From Echinococcus granulosus (Eukaryota > Platyhelminthes > Cestoda > Cyclophyllidea > Taeniidae), in NCBI RefSeq assembly GCF_000524195.1, contig NW_020170559.1:9843-73842 (forward strand): a stretch of DNA of 64,000 bases, in the 5' to 3' direction. Every line of letters begins with the position of its first letter. The first letter of the stretch is position 1. The position numbers were made by a program, and so were the translations under genes. Below the pieces are notes generated by a model, which searched no databases, had not been told where the DNA came from, and saw only the letters and a program-made list of their open reading frames with translations. This document shows, piece by piece, positions 39,901 to 54,900 of this stretch.

Positions 39901-42900
39901 GTACTTTTGCTAGAAGTGTCAATACTTCAGTGTAAATATCAGATCGTTTTATGGAGGAAGGAGGACAGAAACGTGATGTTAAGTAATCGGTAGGTCAGAA
40001 TTTATGCAGCTAAAGTACCATCCAAAAACTGGCGAGCAAACTTTTTTATTCACCAAGCAAGGGGCAAAGATATGTACTTAAAAAATGGGTAAACTTTCAT
40101 TTCAAAATAAAGGGGAGTGGTAGATGAAATCACAGAAGGTCCACGGCCATGTTTTTTGTAGGTTAAGCGAATATTTTACCCCTTTAAAAAATATCCAACT
40201 TCTGGTTCCCATGGTAGTCAATCAGCATCAGGTCAACCACCGTGATTTCCACACAGGTCTTTCACGTGACTGATGCCTAGTTAATACCAAAGTCGTCCAA
40301 TAGGATAAAATTCCTCAAGCTCATTTTCTGCGTTTGTTCACTATTCATCTTTATCCGCGTATCACTAAACGCTTATCGTTGATGTCCCATCACATTAATT
40401 TCACCATATGTCTGTGAGGAGTTGCTCTTACGAGGCGGTGGTTGCTAGCCAAAGTCGGAGTTTGAAGTGAACAGTAAACAGAACGAAACATTAAAGGGGA
40501 TGTCGGCTTTACTGTTTGAAGAACGTCGGGTAACTCTATCTTGACATCATTGCATTCAATTCAACAATCTTCTAAAGCTCATAACGTAATTTACAAAGGA
40601 AAAATGAAGTTTCTTTAGCCTTTCGTGTAGCAGCTCCTGAAACCAACATTAGCGAGTGCGATGTCGCAATTGAAACATAGATTGGTTTATCTAGCATATT
40701 TAGCAGGCTGGATAAGTGGATGGATGAGTAGGGAGTGGGAAATAGGAAGTCCACATTCTTCTAATACGATAAAAGTGTATGAACTCAGGTAGTTAATTAC
40801 TCAGTCACCTAGTTAATCATTTTTTTTATCCGAGCTTAACTTCATCGGATCCACATAGTTGATGCGCTCGTTACCGGGGTTTCAGCGAAGAATCTGGATG
40901 TTTTTGTTCTTATATGACTTTGATTGTCCGTTTTACTATTTCAGTTATTGGTCAAAAACAAAAAATCCGTTTTTCTTTAGGCCACTAACCTTCTACATCA
41001 AATAACTTGTTCAAAATAATATTCGGTAGAGATAGAGATAGTATTAGGGCATAAAATATGTGGTGCTCGTAGTGAAAGTGTGAAGCATACAATTTCTGCA
41101 ATTATTATTCATTCAATTGCAAATCTCTTCTCATTTTTTGTCTACAGGCGGCCACAAGTCACGAGTGCCGGTGGTAGGCGTGCTGATAGAAGGTGGGTAC
41201 CAGACCTTCCGCACAGTCTTCGAACTCCTCACCGGTCGCAATCCCGTTCCCGTGATCATTTGCGATGGCTCCGGACGCGCCGCAGACCTGCTGGCCTTCA
41301 TGTACCATTATGCTGAGCCTGATGGGTCAGTCGTTTGGTCTCCCACAGCCCCTTTTTTTCTGGACTGGCGTATTCATCTATCTGTCTCCCGTTACCAAAA
41401 TGAAGTCTTACCTGATCCGATTTTCTAACGACCCTTGATATCCCTTGATGCCTGCATTCCTTTCACCTTTATCACCATCTTCTAATTCGGCTTCCTCGTC
41501 TCGCTCTTGTCTTCTAAATGGTAAAAGTGCCTCGTTTCTGTCATCTCTAATGAAGGCAGTAGTTCTGTGTTGTTGCGCTCAAAGTGAAGCTATATGTAAC
41601 CGGACGCTCTGTTTGGTTCTCTTACTTGTCACTATCGATGAGTGGTCTTCATATAGGAGGAATTCCTAGAGCACCTTCCTTATTTCCCACCCTCATTACT
41701 CCGCTTGATCTGCACGAAAGCTGTGCATAAAGGATGAGTTCATTTTGAAACGTTTTCTTAATGCGTCTTCACGTCCGTTTCGATGGTCACCTATCAACTT
41801 TGTTCCTATGTTGTGAAGTCACAATTCCGAAATGATGGGTTAGACACTGTCCACCCTCTCCCTTAATAGGCTGTCCCAACCTCTTTTACTCTTCAGTAAC
41901 AATAAGTAGCGCCATTCCTTCTATCGTATCAGGTAATCTAGTCGTTTCTTTCATCAATTAACATCGTTAAAGATCCTGTTTCCGTTGAGATATTTTCTGA
42001 AGCCACTCATTAGCGTCAACTGACCTACCTGTGCTTAGGGTTTACCTTTATTTGGATGTCATAATCAGAGTATAAATTCATTTTGGACCAACTTTCTTGC
42101 TGAATGAGTTCACTTGTGCACATTCCTTTGTTTGATCTGGTGCTTAACTTCGTCTCTTGTGCCCAATATAGAGTGCGTCAATCGTTATAAGTTTTGTGTC
42201 GGTTCTACTGGTATCAAAGGAACCTTTGAAATTCGCTCCATCACACCTTCAATCGTCCATAAAGAGCCAGTCACTGTCCTCTATAGTCTTTTGCTCCTGT
42301 TAAACACGTATCAAAGGGTCGAGCCATGGGATGACGATTTTTACATCAATCGCCTCAAATTCGTTCCCCTTGCACTTTTCTCCTACTTAACTCAGTTTCG
42401 TGTTATAGCCAGTTTTCTAGTGATCAGTTGGACGCGGTAGAACCAACGTTCTTTTAGCTTAAAATCTGTCAAAATGATTGAAGCAGTGTGACATGCTATT
42501 GCTTCATTTCCATAGACTTGTGTAGCGCTCTAAATTGTTTCAATTCATTCTGCAGTGCTGAAGTTACACCTAAGTATCATTATCAATGGCCCCTGTAATA
42601 TCGAAAGGTTAAAAGATGTCATCATTTTAGCCGTTCACCTCCTTTGGTACACTAGACTGAACCGTTTTTCGTTCCTCAAACATCTTAATCTTTAGAAAAT
42701 CTCCAGTTTTTATGAGTCTTTCAGACTACTCCACCCCTTTTCCTCTCGTTACGATTGTTTTGAAAGGAGTTAACTTTGCCTATTGATGAAATTCTTTACT
42801 CTTTACAAACAGCCAGGAAAGTACTCCAAGCGAGCAAAATACATTTATTCACTCACTGTACCGCAAGAAACTTGCATCTAGCTATCTGGGCATGCTTTGT

Positions 42901-45900
42901 GAAGATGTTCGAGCTTATAGTTGGGTCTTAGCCATTTCTACTTGGTTTAAAATTGTTCTTAAGTGCTATCCTGCCTGGAGAAGCATTGAAAATTGAGAGA
43001 GGAGTTCGGTAAATTGATTGCCTTTCGTCACAGAGACCTGGTGCCGAATCTACGACGACAAATGATTGCTAATATTGGACGAACCTTCCAGATTAAACAG
43101 GCCGAGGCAGAAACTCTCTACTTGGACATGCAGCTGTGCATGCAGCGTCGTAATCTCGTGAGCCATTCCTGCCTTTTTTCTGAATACAATTTAGTAATTT
43201 TTAACCGATGCTTGAAACATAACGAAATTTGAAGTATATTTTTATATTAAAATATCAGTTTAGCCGACATATGGTTATGCTCAAACAGTTTGTTTCAGCC
43301 AATAAATGTTTTTTGAAGGGTTATAATGTTCGTGTTGCAACACTTACATATCATTTGAATTGGTGATATTGAAGAGGCGGAGGTCCAGAATCGTAGATAG
43401 GATTACCATGATAATGACACTATTACCGTCAAAATCAGCTGTGAATATGCATGCATTTAATCGTTGTTGATTCTGCGAAATTGTCGAATCGAAACTCTTC
43501 TTAATAATTATAGGGAAGAAGACTTAAATGCAGCCACCAGATTGCAGCAACCTGTAATTATTTTCTGTCCATACAACTAATTTCTTTGGAAAATAGCATT
43601 ATTTGTAAGTTCAATGTTGCCGTAGGTGGATCTAAATAGCTAGTAGGTGTGTCTACATTAGCTTGAAGCGTGGCATCGCGGATAACAAGATCTAAGCCAT
43701 TTACAGCCGGCTTGAGATTGTCCTGTTGCGGATGAAGACGTCGTGGGCAATGTAGCCATTGATACAGCATCCCCTAGTTTTCTTATAGAGCGGAAAAATG
43801 AATCACTTATTTACTTGGGTCTTAGAGAACTTGGAAAAGGCGGATAAAAAGAAACGAGTGATTTTAAGAATTTTTAGGACTACTGCCTCCATTAAGGCAA
43901 TGGATCTATAGTGTCGAATGTTGGCAAAATCAGGCACTGCCTTAGACTTGAGGGTATACAATCAAAAATTGCCTTTCATACGTTGGGAGGGGAACTCAGC
44001 TTCGCTTAGTAGAGGGGAACAATTCAACTCACGTCGAAATCGTATACAGAATCATCAGACGTTATTGAGAACCGGTCCAGTATTCAAGACTAATTTTACA
44101 TCCGTGAATTCATTTGCGACCTACGGGGAGGGGGCTCTATGTTCTTAGCATACCAACTGGGTGTAGGTGTGTTACCTTGTCTTTTTTCCGTCATTTTTCA
44201 GTTAAGCGTCTTTCAGATGGGTGATGGAACCTCGGATGAAATTGATTTAACAATTCTAACTGCACTGCTTCAAGGTGAGTCAAAGGCTTTTGCTTTTTCA
44301 CACGTGAGACGTAGGGGGTCTGTGAAAGGCTTTTCTGCTTTTCACAGAAATGTGAAGACCGTAACGTCATCTTTTGGGACTTTCTCTTAGAGTTTTTGAG
44401 TGATTGTTGGGGAGGCAAGCAGTTACGATTTACCAAAGATTGGGATCGTAGTTGAGATACATTCTATGGATTTCGCTGGAATTCATCTCCTCGATTTAGT
44501 AGATCTAGTCCTAGAGACAGCGAGAAATCCAAAGTATACAAAACGCATTGTTTTAATGAGCTGAAAGTTGGACCCATGGACGCATGGATCTACATACAGG
44601 TATTTAATACAGAATCAGAACACGAAAGAAAACAAGTGGTGTGTGGATTGAAGACCTTACACTTTCACAGTCTAGAGTGTGGAAATTTTAAGGTGATATC
44701 TTGAAGTGGACAGTGTTATTTGAACTAAGCTGGACATCGGCGCCTTTCCGGGCATCGGATTTGGTTAGAAGCAGCAACACTACCCGCTCAGACTTTTCAA
44801 CTGGTAGATCTTGAAGGTAAAAATCAGGAACCCAAATGAACCTCGAGAGATAGAGTCGAAAAACGAATTGGGAGGTCCAAAAATGAGTCTTCAAAATTTG
44901 TGCAGTTGGTGCATCTTGTTGAATGGTGAAACGACGATTTAGATTGAGGTGTCTTTCCTTTGCTCCCTCTGTCTCAGCTCCTGGGCAGAATCTGACACCG
45001 GCAGATCAGCTTTCACTTACCATGGCATGGCAACGTCCTGACATCGCACGATCGCGAATCCTTGTCAATGTCAACGACTGGTCGGTAGGTTGCCCATCAT
45101 TTTGTCTCTGTTTTCGTTTGTCTCTGGCATGGCGTTGTGAGCGAACTGCTATGCTTTCCTGATCATTAAAAACCCGGTATTTGATCCGAACGAGGGTTCA
45201 TGTATTTGGCATATTAGAATTGGTGAGATTTGCGAATGAATGCTCTACCCCTGACCTGGAACACCAACTTTATGTGGTGAAACTGGTTGAGCCATTGAAA
45301 ATGGAAATATTTTGAATCCATCCTTTAATTGTAAGTCCATTTAAATGGAACGCTCTGCTAGTGAGTAGATAGGAATAAGTAATTTTTCGAAAAGAACATC
45401 AAAAGTGAGGTTCGAAATTTGGCAATTTAACAGTATCATTACTGTTGTTGGGATTGAAAGTTTCCAGTTAGTTTCATTGACGAGTACTTCGTTTCCCCGT
45501 TGGGTGGCTCTGGTTAGTCTTCCGTTCCCTTTTCCATCCAGGATGAAAAAACAGTAAAACTGAGAAGAGAATTTCAGACTCACTAAGCATTCAGCTGAAG
45601 ACGCCCTAGACGACCACTTGAAACTCGAAGGACCTCTGAAGGCCCTGGAATTTGGATGTGACTTTAACGTCCTCTATGCAGAGCGAATGGGAGGTCGTTG
45701 GGAGCTTAGATAAAAGCCTAATCACGGAGAACTGAAAACACCCGCGTCGTAGTTATAACAAACACCATACCTCTTTAATAGCCCTCAATTACCATGCATC
45801 TTCCCTTGTACTAAATGAGAATATGTTCACGATCTTGTGCCTTGACGATTCCATTATCGTGGCTCAGCAAGGGTGGTGCCTTTGCATTCCTCCCTGCTTC

Positions 45901-48900
45901 TCCAAGAGCGCAGTGCTCTCACTCTTGTGATACATGCACTGCGTTGAGGACTTTTTTTCTCACAAAAGTCAACAGCAAGAACGACCTATGTTTACGCCCT
46001 GATTATGATAAGCAGTGCCGCACTTTTCCACTTATCTCTTTTGATCTTTGCACTTGCAAGTGACAGAAAAAAAATTTTATTGGAGGCTAAGAGATTTGGT
46101 ATTGAAGGTCTTCTGCAAGAGAAGGTGCCTGCCTTTTTTAAAAAATCAACCATTTATTTTATCTTTTTTCCCTTTTGACTAATTTTTTTTACTGGATTTC
46201 CTTTCAAAGATGAGATTTTGAATGACTTAGGTGGTGAGATTCTAAATATGAAATTAAAAGAAACGGATTGTGGGGAATCTATATCTAAATTGAATCAAGT
46301 TTCGTTGGATGATAGGCATAACTACCTCTTTATAGGACCCACACTTCTGAGACCCTAAAACTCAAATAACCCGTGATAGCTCAAGTTCAAAGGAAGTTAA
46401 CTTTCTCGTTCAAGCCTGATCGTAAAGTGGTACAATAAAAGTTTCTTTTATTACATGGTCACCCTTTTTTATTTTTTACGCCCAAACTTAAAAAATGTTC
46501 ATGTAACAAGCGTCATGAAACTGCCATGCGGATAGCGTGCATGCGTCCCTCTTTAAGACCGTCGAGGTGGTACGAACCTTACGTTGAATTCTGCCTCCTT
46601 TCATTAGTATCCGATCCTGGAGAATGCAATGACAGACGCCCTAATCAACGATCGCTTGGAATTTGTACAACTGCTACTGGAGAAGGGTTTGGATATCTAC
46701 AGATTTCTTACGGTTCGACGACTCGAAGAACTCTATGCCGTTTCTTATGCCTGGAAGAATCAATTATTCAGTCGTCTCTTCAAGAAACTCCTCGGTGTTC
46801 GACCGGTAGGTACCAAAGAACTGTTCTGATTGTAATCCCATTTATGAATTATTCCTGACTGTAATAAGGCGAGATTTTGGAAGGTAGCCTTATCGTTAGC
46901 GCACAGAAGAGATGAAAGAGTAGGTAGAGCTCCACACCAGCAAAGCAAAGACCGGTCGGTAGGAGACTGAGAAAGCCACATATTAGTGTAAGTTAAACAA
47001 ATTTTAGCCTTGAAGCTTCCTTGAAACCTCATTTTAAGTACTCTTGATGGCCGCTGCTCTTTGCGCTAGTACGATCTTTTGTGAACTATAGGAAGGAAAA
47101 ATTTGCCTCAATCCTCTGGACTCACACTTTCCCGACACCCATTCTCCCTACAATATGGTAGAACCTCTGTTTTTCTCATCCCGGATAAGATCCGCAACCA
47201 CGCAATGACAAATTGCATGATCAGTCGGCTCACCAGATGGAATTAGTTGCATTAGAAGTTTGATTACGACTAATTAATCACTACTTCTACCGCAATTTTT
47301 ACCTTTTCAAAATACACGTTTGGAACCTCCCAGCTGCATGTGCTGCCTCGTGATCACAAAGTGTACTAGTTACCATTTCCTTTTTAATGTTGACTAGAGA
47401 CAATCGAAATAAAACTCATTTCTCATGTAATTTATCAACCCTTAACGGTGTGGAGAGCTGTCCGTGATAATAAAAGGGAAATGAAAAGGACACCCAACTC
47501 TGCGAAAGGCAAAAAGACGAAGTTTGTCCTGGATAGGAAAAATGGTAAGCTTAATATCAGTACTTTTCCTTAGCGAGGACTCTGGTATAGTTGAGTTTCA
47601 ACGAGATTACCGCTATGCAATCTCCTGATATGTCGTTAACTAACCCTAAGGAAAATTACGTAGGAATGTTGTCGAGGTGAATCAACACGCTTTTGTCAAG
47701 CGTGGTCTTTAGACAAATTGCTTCACGCAATGTGTAAGCTTTCTACACCAATTTTAAAATAAGTTGATACATTTAATTGAAAATAAAAGTACTGTGGTGC
47801 ATCAAGACTTTCCTGAAGGCGAAAGAAGACATAATATACTGGCTGGACACATATTGTCGACATAGATAAAGGTTGGGTGTATAGGCGGAGACCTTAAGTG
47901 TCCCATTACCAAAACTGAGAGCTAAACAAACACGTAGCATATTACACAGCCCCTCTCCTCTTTTGTGCGTCATCTTTCGCGCTTTCCTTGATCAACCTCC
48001 CGCGTCAGCCATCAAAACGTAACCGAAGCCATAACCAAAACATCTACGAGCTGGCCATGCCGGTCATCGAATTCCCATCTACCTGAGGAGATACTTGGCC
48101 GCAACGTTGCCGATTCCTTTTGACAATTCTACCGGATCTGAAGTTGTTATCTTTGAAAACTGTACTGGGAGAGTGGGGAGGGTTCGAAAATACATGCTGG
48201 CCATTACACGTATCCATAGCTAGTCCTAATGTCTTTCCTGCAGATCACGGCACTGGGATAGATGCCAAAGTTAGGCATCACTTTCAGCTCTTCTACTAGG
48301 GGTTGTCACAGATTCTTCTATTTGCAGCATAGGCACTTATCCACCCCGCTAAGGTTTATCAGTCAGCGGTGGAAATCAGGGTAAACGTCTTTTACGATTA
48401 GGTTCGTTTTCCGCTGCCACTAATATAGCACTCTAAGATTTCCCTGAAGACAAAAGAAGACATAGTGCTCGGGCAGAATATGTATTGTCGATATACAGGA
48501 GGGCTGGGGGTCTACTGCCATGACTTGAAGGCCTTGCTCCCTGGCGGAGGTACAATAGGGAGCCCCCATGTGGGCCGTTATTAAAACCGAGAGTTGAAAA
48601 AATAACCAAAGTATTAACTTTAATACTTACACGTAGGATAACTCAATAAGCGCGTGGGTTTTTCTAGTGAATATTAACGCTGGGATTTTCTTAATTTCTA
48701 TTTGTTGAACCAATCACCGTTCCACTCCATCACCTCTTTTCATTGAGGCACAAGTTTGCTGTGTATCCCACACTCATAAAGTGTTTTCTCATCCGAGGCA
48801 AGAAACCACTATCTCATTTCCATTCCTCATTTGTCTGTTTGATTTCATTTTACCATCAGTTGCTTGCCTAATGAAAATAAAAGGTGACAATCATGGCTTG

Positions 48901-51900
48901 GCGAGATCATTGATGGAATACTTGGAGGGCAAAGCTGAAGATGAGGCACTATCTCCCTCCCGTTCTAAGCGGTGATGTATAAGATCCCTTAATAGAATTA
49001 TTTTAGTAGACCAATAAGGAAATACAAGCTTCTATTCCTAATGATCAAGATTGGAGGGCCTTGCTGAACGCGATGAAGCTTCCATCCTTGAGTAATTTAT
49101 TACTAGGCTGAGGCAAATTATAGCAACGAATCTTACCGAACATCGGCTGAATTGCTTCAATCCCTCCCATTACTAAGTATTTTTAATTTGGGAGATTTTT
49201 TTTATCTAAGAATGGTTATTTTATTACGTCGGGTATATTTCCTACAATGCACATAGTCAATTTTACCTCGTAAAAAGATATTGCCAGATTTATTTTCTTA
49301 AAAAATATTTTGTAATGAGCACTTCTACCTTCCCAATTTCGATCCTCTTTGCAGTTGATATGGTGATATAAGGGACGTCATAAACATCTATTGCAGACGC
49401 AAGCTAGTTGAGCTCTGGGTGTCCGTCCTTGATGCTCACAGCCACTAATTTTTTTGGAGTAAATAGGTGTTCGCTGCATAATGGGACTTTTTTAATTTCG
49501 ATCTTAGCGGGGTAATACTTGATGCCTGTCTAAGTTCTACCCGCATGCCTTATGATGAGACTTCAAAATTTTCTAGTTAAGTGATTAGAACTGAATCGAA
49601 TCCCCCTGGGTTGTAGAACATCTCGCTTCGGTCAATTGGCCAAATGTTGGAGCAGGTGATCGGAAATGGATATCAGCACCCATATTGTTCAAAACAATTC
49701 GATCCGCATCTTCGAACTATCGTTGTGCCGGCGAAACCGGTCAGTTTAGCTTGACTTTGGAATCTTAAAATGAAGTGTTTAAAGGGTTTCTTAGCTTTGC
49801 AAACAATTGTGTAAGTAATGCCTCTTCCTAACAGCTTATAGTTCAGAATCGTCTGCCTTTATTTCTGCAACATTACAAAACCTAATTTAATGGATTTATT
49901 CGATGAAGGCACAGTGAGTAAAAAGCGGCATGAAGAAACTGCTGCCCTAACATGCTTTGCCCGATATCCTCTCCCCCTTACTTGTGAAATGATTTTAAAA
50001 CCAATGTCGATGTTCGTTTTGAAGGCCTGGAGGAAATGACGAAATATTTTCAAAAAGGAAAGTAGAAGTTTTGAATATCCTTTGAGTGAAATGAATTACT
50101 GAACCGACTGTAATGGATTGGTTCAGTGAATGAAAAACTTGTTAGATGAATTTCTTTTACCCTGTGAATTTATCTACCTCTTTTACAGCCAGGAAGAGCA
50201 CGACAGCGCTGGTCGGCATACGGCGGATCGAATCCAGGTCCACTCGGACGGCAATGGAGTGAGGCGGGGTCCGCTTCAGGATGGACGGCCTCAGAAACGG
50301 CTGAGTGGATCGCCAATAGCAACACTGCTACCTTCCCCTCCATTATGCTCACTGCCAATACTATCGGTGATGGTGCAATGGACTATTACGAGGGTGTCCC
50401 TGATGACGACATGGTCTGCTTCCGCTATCCCTACACCGAACTGCTGCAGTGGGCTCTTCTCACCTGGCACTTCTCTTTGGCTCGATTCATGGTGTTGTCA
50501 GGTGAGGAGGCTATCGCTAAGGTGAGTGGCTCTTGGAGTTTCTTTTCTTGTTTGTCTGACTGTCCATCCATATGTCTCAGATCTATATATTCATTCTATT
50601 TCTTTTAAATCTCGAAATCTGCTGTCATTTAAGAAAGATATGATCTTTACATCGGTGTAATTAGTGATATTCCTTTTTCAACTATATTTACCTTGAAGCT
50701 TTTGTGTTGTAAAATGAAAAACGAGGAAAGGGGTTGGGGTGCTTAGGTTTTGAAAATTTTTAAGTGCACATAAGTCCCCTATCGGCTACTTAATCTCTTG
50801 CTAATAATATGATCTAGGGTCTTTAATCATCTATTCTAGGCGTTGCTTTCCGTGCGAATCCTTCGTGGCATGCGCAAATTCATGGACGTGGAGTCGGAAA
50901 CGGAGCTGATAAAAGTTATTCGTGCTCAGGAGGAGTAAGTCCTCTTTTTGTTTAAGCAGTCGGTTTTACGCTCCATCGTCTATAACTTTGCCGCTAAAAA
51001 TTATTGTTACTTTGTAATCCTAAATTTGCCATGTGACTGTTGCCTTTGTTCGTGCAGTTGTTTTGCTTAAAAATAATCCCTACTGATAGTCAAAGCTGTT
51101 ATTTTTTGGGAGCAGACAATTGTGTGCTTCTCTTAAGTTTTGGGACAGAATAAGGCAATTCAGAAATTGAAAACGTCCTTTTAATGCGGGGGTCGAAAAG
51201 GGTTCGAAAGTCCATGCCATTTGGCTCGGATTGTATTGGTGGTGATTGTAAGAAACAAGAACTTGCGTACTTAAGTAACAGCTGGAAAGAGATACGGCTT
51301 TGTTGCACTATGGACGCATTCTTTACTTTATCCGTCTCCACTGCGTCTCAAGAGCCTTCGAGAACCTGGCAGTAGAGTTACAAGAACACTGCCACCGTCA
51401 CGACTCTGCCCAGACGCGTCGCTTGCTGACATACGAGCTGCGCAACTTCTCCTGCAATACATGCCTCTCTCTGGCACACATGTGCGAGTCTAAGTCCTTC
51501 ATCGCACACCCCTGCGCGCAGGCTATCCTCTCCGACCTTTGGTACGGAGGACTGCGCGAGGGTCGCTTCGTCTCGGCCAAAATAGCTCTTATTCTACTTG
51601 GTCTCTCCCTGCCGCCGCTGTATCCACTCATAGCACTCTGCTTTGCGTCATTTTCATCGAAGTTCCTGGAGTTTAAGACAAGAGAGGAGCTGTCGGCACA
51701 GCCACAAACGTGGGAAGAACATTTAGATGAGATGGATAATTCGTCCTCCTCTTCTTCGTCTTCTTCGTCGTCGTCTTCATCGTCTAGCCACTCGTCTTCG
51801 TCAAGGTAGCTATCCTAATCTTTCTTGAAATGTCGGATTTGTGCCCCATAGCGATAAGTCTGAGAAGATCTGCCCATTTAGGTGGTCTACCGCTTAGCCA

Positions 51901-54900
51901 TGATGATTTTAAGTCCTCTCGTAGCCTATCTTAGCCATAGTAATCGACTTTGTTTCTTTGCTGCCACTAGTGACCCTATGGTGATGAATTTGAAAAAATC
52001 GGCTTATTTAGCCAATCTCATTCTCCATGAGTTTGTTTTCAACGACCAGATACTTTTAGAAAAGCAGCCCCTTTGGATCACGCCTAATTAGAGATGGACG
52101 TATGCACTGCTTATTTGCTAAATTAGTCCTAGGTGATTAGTTTTGCTACCGTACATCTTGTGGCCCCTAGGTATGTTCACAGATTCCGTTTACTGTCGAA
52201 TCCAAACCAATTTCCTGATTTTTCAATCCGCTAACTCTGTAAAGCTCACTTTTCAGGCACGTCTGTTATCAAGGGAGGCTGTTTCACTACCTTTTCAGAG
52301 TGTTTTATTACATTTTTGAAAGGGTAGGAAAGAATAGATAATTAATGCTAGATAATGCAATCTGCAAACGCTTTCTCGTAAATTAGTTGTCCGCTATCTA
52401 ACAGTAAATTCCATTAAGCCAAAAGCAATCTCACTAAAACAGTGCTTTGGGTGTTATATGGACCCAGGAAACGATGCTAATTAACTAGGGTCCGGGATAG
52501 TATCATTGCAAGCACAGCTTAAAAACCACCTTTTTAGGCTTTAATGAGCAGTCTTTAGAATCCTTTCAAAGGCTAACGTATTTTCTATCCAAATGTCTTG
52601 GCATTATGGAGTTAGACAGGCCATGAGTGTAAAAAGTAGTACAATCTGCTTGTATGACCTAGACGGACTTCTGGGTTTGCTATGATCCCCATCCGCAGAT
52701 CTGAAATCATCAGAGGAAGGCACATAGTCTATCATCTGAGGAACAGTCAGTCTAAATTAATATGGCGCAATGCTAGCTTTCATGACTTCAACTGGTCTCT
52801 AAGATCAAGGAAGGATTCGTGTTTCTGATGATGAACGCACACCATGCCCGGTACTTATTCACCACCCCGCATCTCTTCAATTTTAGTCGCAGCAGCACAG
52901 ATGACGGGGAAACTAGAATTGTGGAAAATTCAACCCTTACCACTCCAGTGCCACCTCTACGACCCGGTTCTGAGCCTTTGCCGATGGATCGAGCCTTCCA
53001 GGTGTGTTTCAGGGACATAATTAAATGCACACAACTTGTCCACGGGGACGACTTTCATGTTTCCTTGTGAGCCATAATGACATGTCATTAGAAGTAAATT
53101 TCTGTCACATTATTGTCCCCGCTGCTAGCTTTTTGGTGAATTACTTTGATTTGATTCAGGATTAGGGTCTCAATGAGATTAGTTTGCAATCATCAACCCA
53201 AATTGTTAAACAAAAATAATGAAAAAATGTTGCTGATTAACTAAGGTAATATGATATTTTTCTCTGTTGGCACTAAAATACATCGAACATTCTGTCCTAA
53301 TGGGAAAAGGGAAACGCAATGTGTTGCAGATGGCATTCGAAGATGGTTAGTGTATAAATAGTTCTCTGTACTATTTGGTCGGTGTATTTGTCGGCGTAGG
53401 TCCTTCCGCATACGATTCGTGTTCATTTCTTGTATCGCTTTTGTATTAATTAAGGTGAATTCAGAAATTGTAATACTTAGAAGCCAGTTGGAATCGTGAA
53501 GCAATCAACAAGTGTTTGTGGTGTTAAGTAATTATTCAAGTGGACAAATAATGAGTTTTTGCTAGCGGTGTACCGTGGTGAGGAATGAAACCGCGCATTT
53601 ATATGCCCCTCTTTGGTATGTCTTCATGTTCAACCATCCACAGCACACTTGCTCTCTCTTCACGACGTTTCGGATTTGCATCAAACTGGTGGAAAGTGGA
53701 ACTATCTGCCGATGCTCTTGCTAGTGTGACTGCAAAATTATCCCCAACTACGTTACAGGACGAAGATAGAGTTCCGGATTGCAAGAGACCAAAAAAAGTA
53801 TTTTCTTGAAGTAGCACGCATCTTTAATTTAGGCTAGATCGAGGAGTCCAACAGTCAGTTGCCTTCAAACAAGAACACCGTTTATCCTCTTTAGACGCCT
53901 ACAAAAGAAGCATCAACGTACGATTGCGTTACATTGGAGAATGGTATGAGGGGAGACGGCTTCCAGCACTGCAATCATTATGCTAATCAGCCTTCCCGAA
54001 CCCGAGCTTTCTCCGACACCGTCGTTAATGACGAGTCTGTATACTCTGTACCGCCAGTCGTGCGGGATTCAACGGCGTCTGAAATAGCCATTATGACCAA
54101 GGTCTCAATGGTGAATGAGTGTAAGGCTTCGAGCGAAGTTTCTTTTAAGGTGCGTAAAACGTAATTTTGCATTCTACTTGCCTACCTGCTTAGCTCTCCG
54201 ATCAGTTGGCTGACTAGTCAGTCATCAGCCGTTGAGAGTAGATGAGGAAGAGGAATATCATTGCTGTTCAGCTGCTCTAAATTCAGAAAATGGGGACTTT
54301 TTAGCTGTCCCTTGATGGTTTATTAACTACCATCTCATCCGCTACCAATGCGATGATTCATTCTTGGCTGTTAATACTGTTGAATTACTCATGTCAGGCC
54401 AATTCAGATGACAAGTTAATTCTATCTCCTGCCTCGAATTTTCTATTTTGTCATAAAAAACTAAATTTTAACAGTGTTGCATTCACGGATCCACATAACT
54501 GATATCTGAATGGAGGTACGGTACGATACCTGAATACGATAGACACCTCTGTAACGAACTTTTCCAGATGGTTCACGGCCACCGTTAATGTCGCTTCACT
54601 TATTAACAGCCTTCCCGCAGACCATGGAGCTGGGGTAGTTGCTGAAGGTAGATATTTCCAACCCTTCTGTTAGGAATCGTCATAGATTATTTCATCCGAA
54701 GCATAGGAACTTCTCCCACCCCACACCCAACAATTGAAATCCAGATAGATGTCTTTTAAGATCAGATTCATTTTCCACTGCCACCAATATAGCTTTATTG
54801 CAGTTTCCTAGAGGGCGAAAGAATTCATAATACTCGGGAGAATATGTATTGTTGACTTACAGAAGGTATTGAGGCTACTGGCACGGCTCCAACGCCAGGC

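Noticed and set aside
42114..42440. 108-codon hydrophobic frame in a TRPM intron
   Set aside because: No splice or homology support, and hydrophobic chance frames are expected in T-rich intron sequence.
48781..48975. Possible extra TRPM exon with '[14 protein letters not shown]'
   Set aside because: It could be entered in phase from exon J, but it has no good donor that joins exon K in the required frame.
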